64,000 nt of DNA, taken from the NCBI GenBank assembly GCA_030765645.1, contig JAVCCE010000007.1:82065-146064 (forward strand), written 5' to 3'. Numbering within the stretch: position 1 is the stretch's first letter; each line of letters starts with the position of its first letter. The notes beneath the pieces were generated by a model. That model was not told the origin of the DNA. It was given only the letters and a program-made list of their open reading frames with translations, and made no database searches. Below are positions 28,475-38,500 of this stretch, one piece after another. The stretch is from Candidatus Hinthialibacter antarcticus. Lineage in GTDB: Bacteria; Hinthialibacterota; Hinthialibacteria; Hinthialibacterales; Hinthialibacteraceae. Position numbers and translations under genes: made by a program.

Positions 28475-28678
28475 TATTCAGCCCAAAATTAACGAGAAAA
28501 AATGTATGAGTTCAAAAAAATAGAATGACTATTTTTCAAAGACATCGCCAAAAGCGACTTGATATTTGCGGCGCAATAACTGAATGGGGTTGGTTTTCAA
28601 CGCCGCAGAGCCGATAATGAATTTAAAGCAATTCTGTTGCTAAGACGTTTATTATAACGGAAATACGTTAAATACAAC

Positions 28679-30337
28679 ATGAAAAATTCGACCGCAAACG
28701 AAAACGTGAATTCTCAACAAAGCGCCTCTCAGTCCGCATTTCATTTCTGCTCAGAAAAACGCCCAGCGATTTGCCTGTTTATTTTATGCGGCGTTTTGTA
28801 TTTCACCTGGCTGAACGCGGAGCCGTTGCGGACCCACATCGAAGCGAACCGGGTGCAAGCCTCGTGGGAAATGCTGCATAGCGGCGACTGGGTGGTTCCT
28901 ACATTAAACGGTGAATCGTATCTGGCGAAACCGCCCCTGCAATATTGGGTGATCTGTCTGCTTGCGCTGCCCTGGGGCGAAGTGACGACCTTCATCGCGC
29001 GGAGCCTGTCTGCGCTTTCTATTCTGTTTACGGTCTGGCTGCTCTTTCATTTAGCCAAGGCGCAACTCAACGCCCGCATCGCCTTTTTCGCCTGCGTGAT
29101 CTTTGCGCTGTCTCCGCTTATTTTTGAAAAAGGCCCCCGCGCAGAACTCGAAGCGCCGCTCACCGTCGCCGTCGCAGCCGCTGTCTTCTGTTTGTGGAAA
29201 GCCTCTCAATCATCATGGATGCGTTGGACGCTTGCGTCCGGCCTCGCGCTTGGATGCGCCGCGCTCATCAAAGGGCCGGTTCCCTGGTTGATTTTTGCGA
29301 CCGCTTGGGCGGGCTTGATGGTCGGGACAAGCAATCGAAAACAAGCGGCGCTCAGCGGAGCGCTAGCCGTTATCGTCTCCCTGCTCTGTCTGGCTCCGTG
29401 GGGGCTGGCGCTGTTATCGCGCTTCGGTTGGGAGCAACTGTACGAAACCTTGTATTGGGAAATTTTCGAGCGCACCGTCAGCGAGCGCGAAATTATTCAA
29501 GAGCCGTTTTGGTATTACATCAAATCATTGGCCAAAGGCTTGTTCCCCTGGAGCCTACTCGCGCCGGGGTTGTATTTTCTGCCGTGGCGGTCGCAACAAG
29601 GCCGGGCGTTTTTTTGCATGATCGTTGGTTGGGCGATTGGTTCAGCGTTATTGTTTAGTTTTTTTTCCGGTAAAGAAACCCGTTACCTGATTTCCACCTA
29701 CCCCGCCTGGGCGCTTCTCTTGGCGTGGGGTTGGTCAGCCCTGCCGGCGGAAGGTTGGCCGAACGCCTATCGAAACACCATGGATTTTGCCGCCCAATGG
29801 ATGCTGCCCGCGATCGTCTACGTAGGCGCACTGATCGTCATGCTCATTTTTCACCCCGCAACCACCTACGCCATCGCGTATCTATTTTATGGCTTACTCA
29901 TCATTGGCGTGATGAACATCGGCGTCGCCGTCCGGCGCAACCGTCCCCGTTGGCTGCTATTCGCTTTATTCATAACGCTGCTCGGCTTCAAAGGCTTCTG
30001 GAGCGAGTCCTATATGAATGAACGGCAACACAGTTATCCTTACGCCAAAATGGGCCATGAGATCGCCGAGTATCTCAACGAGGGCGAGCCGCTGGTTAGC
30101 GTTGGCATCTATCGCGCGTTTGTACAATATCCAATCAAGCATCCATTTCAGCATGTGAGCGCCTGGGAAGAATTTAAAGCGCTTGAGCAGGATAACAAAC
30201 TGGAAGGTCGCTATCTGTTAATCACCCAAAAAAAGATGCCGCTCGATGCCGTGCACGATTATCCCTTAATGAACCGCTGGCGCACGAAACGCAACGAGTT
30301 TCTGTTATTCAAGATTGATGGTTCGGTTGAGCCATAG
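28679..30337 (+). CDS. ArnT/PMT-type (GT-83) glycosyltransferase
   Basis: 552 residues with about 12 membrane helices. Near the start LRTHIEANRVQASWEMLHSGDWVVPTLNGE followed by YLAKPPLQYW is the periplasmic loop of the ArnT family (acidic E/D for polyprenyl phosphate-sugar donor), with FFSGKETRYLISTYPAWALLLAWGW later. Transfers a sugar from an undecaprenyl-phosphate carrier onto a lipid or protein; acceptor unknown. ArnT-like in arrangement but no Arn operon is nearby. Confidence 0.87.
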   Translation: MKNSTANENVNSQQSASQSAFHFCSEKRPAICLFILCGVLYFTWLNAEPLRTHIEANRVQASWEMLHSGDWVVPTLNGESYLAKPPLQYWVICLLALPWGEVTTFIARSLSALSILFTVWLLFHLAKAQLNARIAFFACVIFALSPLIFEKGPRAELEAPLTVAVAAAVFCLWKASQSSWMRWTLASGLALGCAALIKGPVPWLIFATAWAGLMVGTSNRKQAALSGALAVIVSLLCLAPWGLALLSRFGWEQLYETLYWEIFERTVSEREIIQEPFWYYIKSLAKGLFPWSLLAPGLYFLPWRSQQGRAFFCMIVGWAIGSALLFSFFSGKETRYLISTYPAWALLLAWGWSALPAEGWPNAYRNTMDFAAQWMLPAIVYVGALIVMLIFHPATTYAIAYLFYGLLIIGVMNIGVAVRRNRPRWLLFALFITLLGFKGFWSESYMNERQHSYPYAKMGHEIAEYLNEGEPLVSVGIYRAFVQYPIKHPFQHVSAWEEFKALEQDNKLEGRYLLITQKKMPLDAVHDYPLMNRWRTKRNEFLLFKIDGSVEP

Positions 30338-30361
30338 CGCTGGTTTGACGACTCAACCGAG

Positions 30362-30443
30362 GTGTCATTGCGAGTGAGTGAAACGAGCGAAGCAATCTCA
30401 TTATTCGAAAAACGAGATCGCTTCGCTGCGCTCGCGATGACAC
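30362..30443. repeat. Palindromic interspersed element (GTGTCATTGCGAG type)
   Basis: Ends GTGTCATTGCGAG (30362) and CTCGCGATGACAC (30443) are inverted, with AAGCAATCTC/GAGATCGCTT in the middle. Such TCATTGCGAGxGAAxCGAAGCAATCTC elements occur widely between genes in unrelated bacteria and resemble non-autonomous MITE/REP elements. One copy here, 25 bases after the glycosyltransferase. Confidence 0.75.
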
Positions 30444-30504
30444 AACCAGGATTATCAAACTACAGCCTTCGCCTTAGAGCGAGAATTATTTTTCCTAAAC
30501 CTGA

Positions 30505-30538
30505 CAAAAGAAATCCCCCAGAGCGAGCGCCCTGGGGG
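30505..30538 (-). terminator. Terminator of the large secreted protein gene
   Basis: On the minus strand CCCCCAGGGCG/ CTCTGGGGG hairpin (30515-30538) followed by ATTTCTTTT. About 40 bases after the stop at 30578. Confidence 0.8.
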
Positions 30539-30577
30539 AAGTTGTTTAACACAATAAAGAATCCAGTTGGTTTGGGT

Positions 30578-32716
30578 TTAGTACAACGCCCAATCCATGA
30601 CTGGAGTACCGCTATCTGCTGGCAATGCCCAGATGTCATACAAGTTGAAGCCTGGGTTGCTAGCGCTTCGTGGTGGGTCAGCCAATTCCAATGTAACGGA
30701 AACAAGAACTTTGTCTGGATTGACAGGAGCCTTGTCTTCATTCACAGATGGGTCATTGGAGTTTTGGAAGTTGCTTTCGCCGCCGCCAAGACGATCCATG
30801 CCATCGATCAACTGACGTACATCAGCATACTGCCAGGAACTATCTGCTGGATCACGGAACCAGTCGTCAGCGTGAAGTGCAGTCTCTTCTGAACTGCCGT
30901 CATCGAAGTTGAGTGTAGTGATTAACTCACCAAACCCATTACCAACGGTCGCGGACATACGCAGTTCTCTGTAGTTCCCTGGAGGGACCACATCAAACGT
31001 GAAGGGACCGCGCTGTGTATCGTTTAACATGAACTTGACGGAGTTCTTTAATCCTTGTTCAAGAGCGGCATTGTTGTAAGGACCAAAGACGTGACCGTTC
31101 AAACCGCTCATGCGATCTGGCGGCAAACCGTTAGCAACAAAGATATTGGTGTTGTCGTCATAAATATAACCAGAAACGACGAGATAGTGGTCGTTGCCTT
31201 GGTCATGACCAAAACCAACGACGCCTGTTATACCATCTTCATACTTATCGAGGGAAATAACGTCCCAAACGGGTATTGCAGGATCACGATCTGGATTGTT
31301 AAAGGTCAAATCGACGCGACCAGCGCCAGCAGGCGGCAGTGCGGCGTCTGAACTGATCCAGATGTTGTCGAAGAAGGAAGAGCCAGCGGCTCCACCACGA
31401 CGCAAGCGAAGTTCGGCAATATCAAGAATATCGTCATTACCCGGACCGCCTGCTAAATATGTATCCAAACGGTCGGTTTCATCTGGATTGACCCAGAGAT
31501 AGACGCTGTCGTTTTGACCAGGCGTCGGATCCATATCGATACGAACCAGGAAGTGGTTCGGTACGGTATAATCGATATCCGTTAGGCTGTCAGCATCGGA
31601 TAAATTGCCGATTCCACAGAACTCTGAATTGAAGGGTTTACCAATGAAACTGGATTCGCCGCCTTCTGAATCGTAAAGGGTCATACCAGACCAATGGTCG
31701 GCCGCAGGGCCTGTTTCTTGGTAGACGAACGAGATCCAAATATCGCCAGCGTTTTCAACTTCTCCTAACATCCGACTAACGCCATCACCTGCATCACCAG
31801 CGATTTCGACAGAATAACCGCCTGTGTTTAACTCTGGCGAGGGTTGATTCACAACAAGACCCGCTTCGAGGATCGTGGTACTCAATGCACTGGGTGAATT
31901 CGCGCCGGAAGCTGTCCATTCACTGGCCCAACCGGGGCCGCCGCCAACAGCAATCGCATCCAGACCCGTACCTTCAGATTCATCTAGATAGGAGAATGTT
32001 TCATAGGTATTGAAGGAACGGAAGGCAATACCCACATTTTGGAAGTAACCCGTTGCAATTTGACCATCTTCGTGTGAAGTAACGGCCATACCAACATATA
32101 CAGGGTCTTGCATGTCGGGAACAACGTGGGTTTCGTGGAGAATTTCTTCTCCTGTTTCTGCGGAAATATAATAATAGTTGAAGGTGTTGCCACGGCGTTC
32201 TAACGCCATGGTATAGGTAGCGCCTTCAGCAAAAAATTCTTGCATTTGAGCGGCTGGAAGAATTAAATCGTCGCCGCTCGAATTAGCATCAGTGTCCTGC
32301 TCATCACGCCACTGCGCCATGTAGTCCAAGTTCGTCCGTATCAGACCAAAGGCAAAGGCGGAACCAGGGGTCAGGTTATTACGAACCATAAGACCCGCTT
32401 TCGCCCAATCTGATGCGCCAGGACCATTGTTAAGATCGACGCGACCGAAAATCTTGAAATCGCCTTCGGCTTCCATGTAGACATAATGAAATTCGTCAGC
32501 CGTTCCCCAGATATCCGCGCCGCTGGCTTGGATCTCATACTCATAAACCGCCGCATCGAAATCCCCGGGGCCAGTGTTAACTGCTTCGGCCGAACCGGCT
32601 GCGCCAACATCACCGATATCCGTACTAACATCGAAAGCGCCTAATTGAGCAAACGCAGGCGTGGCAATCAATAGAGCAAATGCAAAAACTAAAAAACTAG
32701 ATTTTCTTTGTAACAT
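30578..32716 (-). CDS. Large secreted protein with jelly-roll/LamG-like modules
   Basis: 712 residues from the ATG at 32716 (GGGAGGC upstream); signal peptide about 1-22 (ends TPAFAQ). An N-terminal concanavalin-like module (about 35-235: DEFHYVYMEAEGDFKIFGRVD, WAKAGLMVRNN) is followed by a second such module (about 245-455: ISFVYQETG...) and a beta-rich C-terminal part with WDVISLDKYEDGITGVVGFGHDQG. Low charge and many Asp/Gly suggest an extracellular, calcium-rich protein. Function unknown; binding of polysaccharide is plausible. Divergent from a related secreted gene at 33492. Confidence 0.82.
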   Translation of the reverse strand: MLQRKSSFLVFAFALLIATPAFAQLGAFDVSTDIGDVGAAGSAEAVNTGPGDFDAAVYEYEIQASGADIWGTADEFHYVYMEAEGDFKIFGRVDLNNGPGASDWAKAGLMVRNNLTPGSAFAFGLIRTNLDYMAQWRDEQDTDANSSGDDLILPAAQMQEFFAEGATYTMALERRGNTFNYYYISAETGEEILHETHVVPDMQDPVYVGMAVTSHEDGQIATGYFQNVGIAFRSFNTYETFSYLDESEGTGLDAIAVGGGPGWASEWTASGANSPSALSTTILEAGLVVNQPSPELNTGGYSVEIAGDAGDGVSRMLGEVENAGDIWISFVYQETGPAADHWSGMTLYDSEGGESSFIGKPFNSEFCGIGNLSDADSLTDIDYTVPNHFLVRIDMDPTPGQNDSVYLWVNPDETDRLDTYLAGGPGNDDILDIAELRLRRGGAAGSSFFDNIWISSDAALPPAGAGRVDLTFNNPDRDPAIPVWDVISLDKYEDGITGVVGFGHDQGNDHYLVVSGYIYDDNTNIFVANGLPPDRMSGLNGHVFGPYNNAALEQGLKNSVKFMLNDTQRGPFTFDVVPPGNYRELRMSATVGNGFGELITTLNFDDGSSEETALHADDWFRDPADSSWQYADVRQLIDGMDRLGGGESNFQNSNDPSVNEDKAPVNPDKVLVSVTLELADPPRSASNPGFNLYDIWALPADSGTPVMDWALY

Positions 32717-33491
32717 AAATGCCTCCCAATGTGTTTTCCACATTAAATTATTCTGGTGAACAATAGAAATAAGGATGATGTCTATGAGCACAGATAGACA
32801 TGTTGGGTTTGCATAGATGAAATTCTTAAAATGCTTGCATTTAAACAATAGATTATGGACTATGACTCATCCTACCCACAAAAAAATTCAAAGATTAATT
32901 CTCCCCGATATTCATCACCTCCCGATCACATCAACAACCATAGAAATATTCATTAGTAGGAAACTTAGCACATTTTAATATAAAATGCGCAAATAAGTCA
33001 AGTAACCATTTAACCGAATGAATTATTTTCCCCCAATACGCAGATACAAAACCGATTGATCTAAAAAATCCATCTAGCGATTTTTTTTGAACATTTGACC
33101 AAATGTAGCGTGAATTAACCCAAAAGATCGCAGGGATAATTCTACGGACGTGGCTATACAGGGATTCATTCGATGAACAGGTTGTCCCCATTGACTTTGG
33201 CGTGTTTTTTTTGTAATTTTTTCATGTCTGTATTATTTTATGTATGGGGATCTTGGCGGCTTTCTCACTTTTCTACTCTCTCATCAAACAGATCCTAAAC
33301 ATTGGCGTACTTTAATTTGGAGCAATACGTTTTCTTTTTGCCGTGCATTAGGCGAAGGGAGGTGGAGGCCAGGCTATACACATCTGATAGAAGCAATTCT
33401 TTCGTAATCCAATTTATTTGGAGCCATTATTTTTGAGACCAAAATTTGAAACTGTTTTGTTAGTAAATATATCTTTGGAGGCAGTAAGAAT
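32717..33491. other. Long divergent intergenic region
   Basis: 775 bases, AT-rich, between the two divergent secreted-protein genes. No convincing reading frame or RNA gene seen. 33090-33110 has CATTTGaccAAATG, a small hairpin. It must hold two promoters and probably leader sequences; the strong ribosome binding sites (GGGAGGC, GGAGGC) sit just before each start. Confidence 0.5.
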
Positions 33492-34784
33492 ATGAAAAAA
33501 GCATTGATAGCCTTATCTGCAATTTTAGTCGTCTCGTCTGTTGCGACTGCGCAACACTTTGCTCTCGGCCCCGACTGGGTCGCCGGCCAAGGAACCTATG
33601 TGATCGTTGATGACGGCGGCAACCGCGTATTGGTTGGAGCAGCGACCAATGGCGCCGATCCCAAACACGCTTGGGTCAACCAACAATTTGGCAATTCATA
33701 CACCGTCAAATGCGACGTTCGCATGGACTCTTGGGCAGATGCACAAGACCTGAGCCGCGCGGGTATCGCCGTTCAGATTACCCCTGACGGCGTTGCAACT
33801 GACGGCGGCGGCGATCGCGGCCTCAACTTGTTGCTCCACGACACTATCGGTAATGTCCAATTTTTGAGTGATAACCGTGCATGGGGTGACAACGCTGCAT
33901 TCGCGTGGGAAGTTGGCGTGTGGTATACCTTCGAACTGTCGATTGACAACGGCGTTCTCAACGGAAGCATTATGACCACAGGCGGCGATGACGCTCTTGT
34001 CTTGGATGAATGGGTAGGCTTCGCTGGTGATACAGACCGCGTTGATGGATTTGCGGGAATTACGCCCAGCACCAAAGTTGGCTTGATGGCTTCTTATGAT
34101 AACTTTGAAGTCTCATCCGGCGGCAATGTTGTCTTCTCAGATGACTTTGAAGGCACCGCACCAGTCAAAAACACGCTCGGCTTGAGCTCGGCCTGGGTCG
34201 GCGGCGAAGCGGGTTATTATGTGGTTGACGGCGGCCAGCTGTATGCCATCGCGACCAATGGCGTAGATCCAAAACACGCTTGGTACAAAGAAGAACTCGC
34301 AGGCGGCGCGACGATCACAGCCGATATCAATATGCTGTCCTGGGATGAAGACAATGACGCCAGCCGCGCTGGCCTCGCAGTCAACATTCAACCGAACGGC
34401 ACAGCGCTTGACGGCGATCATGACCGCGGCAACAACATTCTGTTCCACCAGACTCTGGGCAGAACGCAATTCTTGAATGACTTACGCGGCTGGGGCCCGG
34501 AAGTGGCGATTGAATGGGTAACTGAAACCTCTTATCCCATGTCAATTTCTACAGACGGAACCAATCTCGTTGGCTCAATTGCTGGCTCAGAGCTGGCCTC
34601 ATGGCCAATCCCTGATCCGCAAAATCGCGCTGATGGTTTTGCTGGCGTAACCGCATCAACCTTAACCGGTTTGATCGCGGCGTATGACAACGTCGTAATT
34701 AGTGACGCAGCAGGTAATGTGGTCTTTTCTGATGACTTCGAAGTGTTCGTTTCTTCTTCGAACGATTGGGAAGTCTACGAATAA
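33492..34784 (+). CDS. Secreted protein built of two tandem related jelly-roll domains
   Basis: 430 residues; signal peptide about 1-20 (ends VATAQ); GGAGGC before the ATG. Two copies of one ~200-residue domain: first about 26-218, second about 232-420, each with TNGxDPKHAWxxxxF/L, a D-x-S-R-A-G-x-A-V-x-I/Q motif, D-R-G-x-N-x-L-x-H-x-T and F-A-G-x-T-x-S-T-x-x-G-L-x-A-x-Y-D-N, and each followed by VVFSDDFE. Concanavalin-like fold is likely. No catalytic motif recognised. Probably a surface or matrix protein. Confidence 0.83.
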   Translation: MKKALIALSAILVVSSVATAQHFALGPDWVAGQGTYVIVDDGGNRVLVGAATNGADPKHAWVNQQFGNSYTVKCDVRMDSWADAQDLSRAGIAVQITPDGVATDGGGDRGLNLLLHDTIGNVQFLSDNRAWGDNAAFAWEVGVWYTFELSIDNGVLNGSIMTTGGDDALVLDEWVGFAGDTDRVDGFAGITPSTKVGLMASYDNFEVSSGGNVVFSDDFEGTAPVKNTLGLSSAWVGGEAGYYVVDGGQLYAIATNGVDPKHAWYKEELAGGATITADINMLSWDEDNDASRAGLAVNIQPNGTALDGDHDRGNNILFHQTLGRTQFLNDLRGWGPEVAIEWVTETSYPMSISTDGTNLVGSIAGSELASWPIPDPQNRADGFAGVTASTLTGLIAAYDNVVISDAAGNVVFSDDFEVFVSSSNDWEVYE

Positions 34785-34808
34785 TTTTGTTTCATTCATT
34801 GAAACAAC

Positions 34809-34843
34809 AAAGGGCGGTTGGAAATCCAACCGCCCTTTTTCTT
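34809..34843 (+). terminator. Strong terminator (bidirectional-looking)
   Basis: AAGGGCGGTTGG/CCAACCGCCCTT perfect stem with a four-base loop followed by TTTTTCTTT, 25 bases after the stop at 34784. The opposite side has AAAGGG... so it may serve the convergent minus-strand operon as well. Confidence 0.9.
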
Positions 34844-34861
34844 TGCTTACATTATTCGATG

Positions 34862-35512
34862 CTATTTTACTTTTTCTACTTTTAAATCATCTATATAAAT
34901 GGGGCGGCTCGAATAGGGCGTCGCCCAGGCGGTGGGCCTGCCGGAGATGGGTTCTTCCGTCGCGGCGAATTCAAGCATCCAGGCTTCCGGCTCTTTCTCG
35001 CCTTCCATCCAGGCTTTGCCCTGCACGCTCCACTTGCCGTCCGGCGACTTAAGCAACTGCATCACGATATGCGCCCATGCGCCGGATTTCCATTTGTAGG
35101 GCGACTTCGCCACAACGTCGTCTCCGAGATACAATTCGAGTGAACGCGACGCTTGATTGATGCGCAGTTTGTATCCCATCACGCCGCACAGCCCCACGCC
35201 GAAACGGGGATAGCGGCGCTTGACGTTTTCGCTGAGAAAACGCGCCGAGACGCGGATGTTTTCATATTCAGTCGGGCCGAACAAAAAGCCCATCGTGTTC
35301 AACGGCTGCCCTGGAAGCGTCAGCACCCGATTCTCTTCTTGTTGTTCAACCTGGAAGTCGCCTTCGAGAACCAGAAAATCCATTGGGGAATAACCAAGGT
35401 CTTCTTTCTCAAAATTCATCGCATATAACGCATTATCTTTTTCTTTCGGCTCCTCCGCCATCAGAGGCGCAGTCGATGCTGCGAGAAGACATAGTCCCGC
35501 CATCCATTTCAT
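34862..35512 (-). CDS. Secreted jelly-roll (DUF1080-like) protein
   Basis: 216 residues; signal peptide about 1-19; AAAGGAG before the ATG. One concanavalin-like domain with motifs such as FGVGLCGVMGYKL, WKSGAWAHIVMQLL and KAWMEGEKEPEAWMLEF, ending RPIYIDDLKVEKVK. The same ending pattern (KAWPRDDDEPDAWTIEV, YRVYVDNVVV) forms the C-terminal domain of the PQQ-like protein at 54745-57069, so they share a module. 29 bases behind the ABC permease gene, so likely the last gene of the long operon. Confidence 0.78.
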   Translation of the reverse strand: MKWMAGLCLLAASTAPLMAEEPKEKDNALYAMNFEKEDLGYSPMDFLVLEGDFQVEQQEENRVLTLPGQPLNTMGFLFGPTEYENIRVSARFLSENVKRRYPRFGVGLCGVMGYKLRINQASRSLELYLGDDVVAKSPYKWKSGAWAHIVMQLLKSPDGKWSVQGKAWMEGEKEPEAWMLEFAATEEPISGRPTAWATPYSSRPIYIDDLKVEKVK

Positions 35513-35541
35513 GGTTTAAGACTCCTTTATCAAATTGTTTT

Positions 35542-38500
35542 TTATTCGTTTCTTAACGCATTCAAAAACGGGCCGCGCAAAGCGATTCGCGCCGCCAATG
35601 CCGTAAAGAAAAATCCAAACAAGAACAGTGCAATCACCGTCCCCGCCACAGCGCCAATTGGCGCTGAATTCGATGATGCGTTGAGACTGGGCGCAGCAGC
35701 GGTAAATCCCGCGACGGCGCCAATCAACAAACCAAACGCCAACAAGGCGCCGTGCTCATAAATCAAAGATGCGCGAACGGTGGATTCACGAAACCCAATC
35801 GCCCGTAGCAGCGCAAACTCGCTGCGGCGTTCGAGCACGTTACGCAACACGACGACGCCGAGGCCCGCGCTGCCTAACAGCAGACCCAAGGCGCCCAAAG
35901 CGAGAAAGATGTTCAAGTAGGTTTGCTCGACGGAATTAAACATCGCGAGACGTTCCACTGTATCAATCGCTTCGATGCCCATATCTTGCAGATAGTCATT
36001 CATTTTTTGCGCATAGTCAGCGCGTTGCTCAAAGGGCGCGTCAATCAACAATGCGCGGTAGCCGGTTTCCAGCGGATATTTTTCCAGGAAATGGTTTTCG
36101 GCAATGACTACATTTCCTTGAAGAATGGAACGGTCTAAGGCCGCGACCAAACGAACTTGAAACGGTTCGCCGTCTGCGCCGATGTAAGTCAGCGTATCGC
36201 CCAGCGACTTGCCCAGCGCCCACATCATTGAGGTCTGGTCAACAATCGCCGGGACGGCGCCGTCGTCAAATGGATGATTCAGCAGCGTCCAGGGCGAGGT
36301 TTCAGCGTTAATGGTTACGCCATCGAACACGCCCGCAAAACGAAACGCCTCGCGGCCTGACAATTGGCTGGGATCAACGCCCATCAAACGAGGCGTCTGA
36401 GCGCGGTTGAGATTGAGGCAGCTGGCGTCGTCGCCTTCGCGAACACGCATCGCGACGACTTTCATCTCAGGAACGTCTTCACGCGTGAGCGCATATTCAT
36501 TCAGCCCGGATTCTTGATTGAGATCATGAACCAGCGGGATGGCGGTTTCGGCATACACAGCAAAGCCGCCGGTTCCTGAATTGCGCTGGTCGGCGCCTTC
36601 GAGCGGGTTCTGACGATTGGCGCCAACGGCGATGACCAGAAATGATCCACACGCGAGCAATGCGCCTACGGCAAGGCTACGTCCCGGACGGCGGCTGGCG
36701 CCGCGCAGCGAAAATTGCATCATCGACGGTTGGCCTTGGGAGGTTTGGTTCGCTTGACGAAGCAACCAGACGCGCATCGCCGCAAGGCCGCCGATTAACA
36801 TCAACGAACCGACGCCAAAGAATACGCCCGCCGCTTCAGTCGAAGAGTCCGTCTGGACGCCGAACATAAGCGCGACTGCGCCAATCAGACAAAGCGCAGC
36901 GATGAGGGATGCGATCCAACCACGCTTGGTTGAAGTCAACGAAATCGCGCCTGCATCCAACCCCGCATGTAACAATTCGCGCGCGGGCGTATGCGCCTGT
37001 TTTCTAACCGCGAAATAAATCGCGATGAGTGAAACGGCCCAACTCGAAATCAATCCCGCAATGACGGTTCCCGGCTTGATGTATAATTGCACTTCTGCGG
37101 AAGCAATCGCTCCGCTCCACACCGACGACAATCCCCAAAGAACGGCCTTCGTATAAACAATCGCGATCCCGAGTCCGACGAGGCTTCCTAGGATCGAAAA
37201 GAACAATCCTTCGACGATATAGAAACGCCGAATTTGTTTGGGATGCAACCCGATTGCCAGCAGGACGCCGGTTTCGCGCCCGCGCTGTTCGACCGCGAAG
37301 GTGAACAACAACGCCGTCAACAACAAGGCGGCAATGATGAGAAAGAAACTCAAGCCGATAAACAAGCCGCTAAAATCCATTGCTTGTTTGCTGGCGTTGA
37401 GCGCTGTTTCGCGAACGGGTTGGAAGAAAAAGCCAAACGAGGCGGGGTTCACTTGCCCGCGCAAGGCGGCGTCTAACGCATCGGCGGAAAATTCACTACT
37501 TGGAATTCGTATGCCAGTTAATGCGCCGAAGCGGTTCGACCATATCTGCTGTCCAGCCTGCAATGAAATCACGGCTTTGGGCGCTCCGCCGTAGTCGTCC
37601 CAATAGGCTTCGTCTTTATCGCGTATCGCGTCCAGATTGATAATGAATCCAGGGTCCCAATCGCGGCAGTTGTCTTGGTCCGCCAGACCGGGAAATTCAG
37701 GCATCAGGCTTTTATCGGCTCCGGGCGACTGCATCGGCAATATCGAACCGACGGCGAATTTGGAAGAGCGTTCGATCAGACGGCGCATCGGGCCGAAAAT
37801 AAAATACGTCATCTCAAGCGAATCGCCGGGTTGTAAACTCAGGTCATCCGCCAGCCATTGGTTGATATTAACAGCGTCTGAATTGGTCGGCGCCCATTGC
37901 GGCGATTGAGCGGTTTCATGCAACGGCCCCACCGCAGTAACGATTGAATAGGGCGCCCGGGCGCCGCTTGTTGATTCAAGAATATTGACGAGATAACTCA
38001 GTACGCCCAGCGATTTGTTCGATAATTTTTTAACGGCGTCTACGACCGGCGGGTCTATAAAAATGCGCTTGCTGCGTATTTCGACTTGCCCGGTTTCCGG
38101 CAAATCAAGGATTTCTAATTCAGCGTCTGCGAGTTGATATTTTTTTTGCAGCGTCAAGTTCAGCGCTTCAAAAGATACGCCCGGATTTTCATTCGCGCGG
38201 ACTAACAACATGTTGGCGCGGTCATAGAGTTCCGCCCGTTCCTGCAACCATTTCAGTGATACAAACGCATTGTGGGGAGGGATTTGGTTAGCGCGTAAAT
38301 CGAAGCGCCCCATCTGTGAATCACTCAAAACAGTGCGAACCGTCATGCGATAAGGGATGGTCTGGTCGGACGCGGTCGATAAGGGCGCGTCCCGCGAGAG
38401 GATGCTGGGCTTTTCGATGCGCAGCAACACTACGTCGCCAACGCTTACACCCAGGTTTTGCGCCATGCGTTGATTGATCGCAACGCCGGGATCGTCACCG

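Noticed and set aside
30362..30892. 176-codon plus-strand frame after the glycosyltransferase
   Set aside because: Begins in a palindromic repeat and runs antisense into the 30578-32716 gene.
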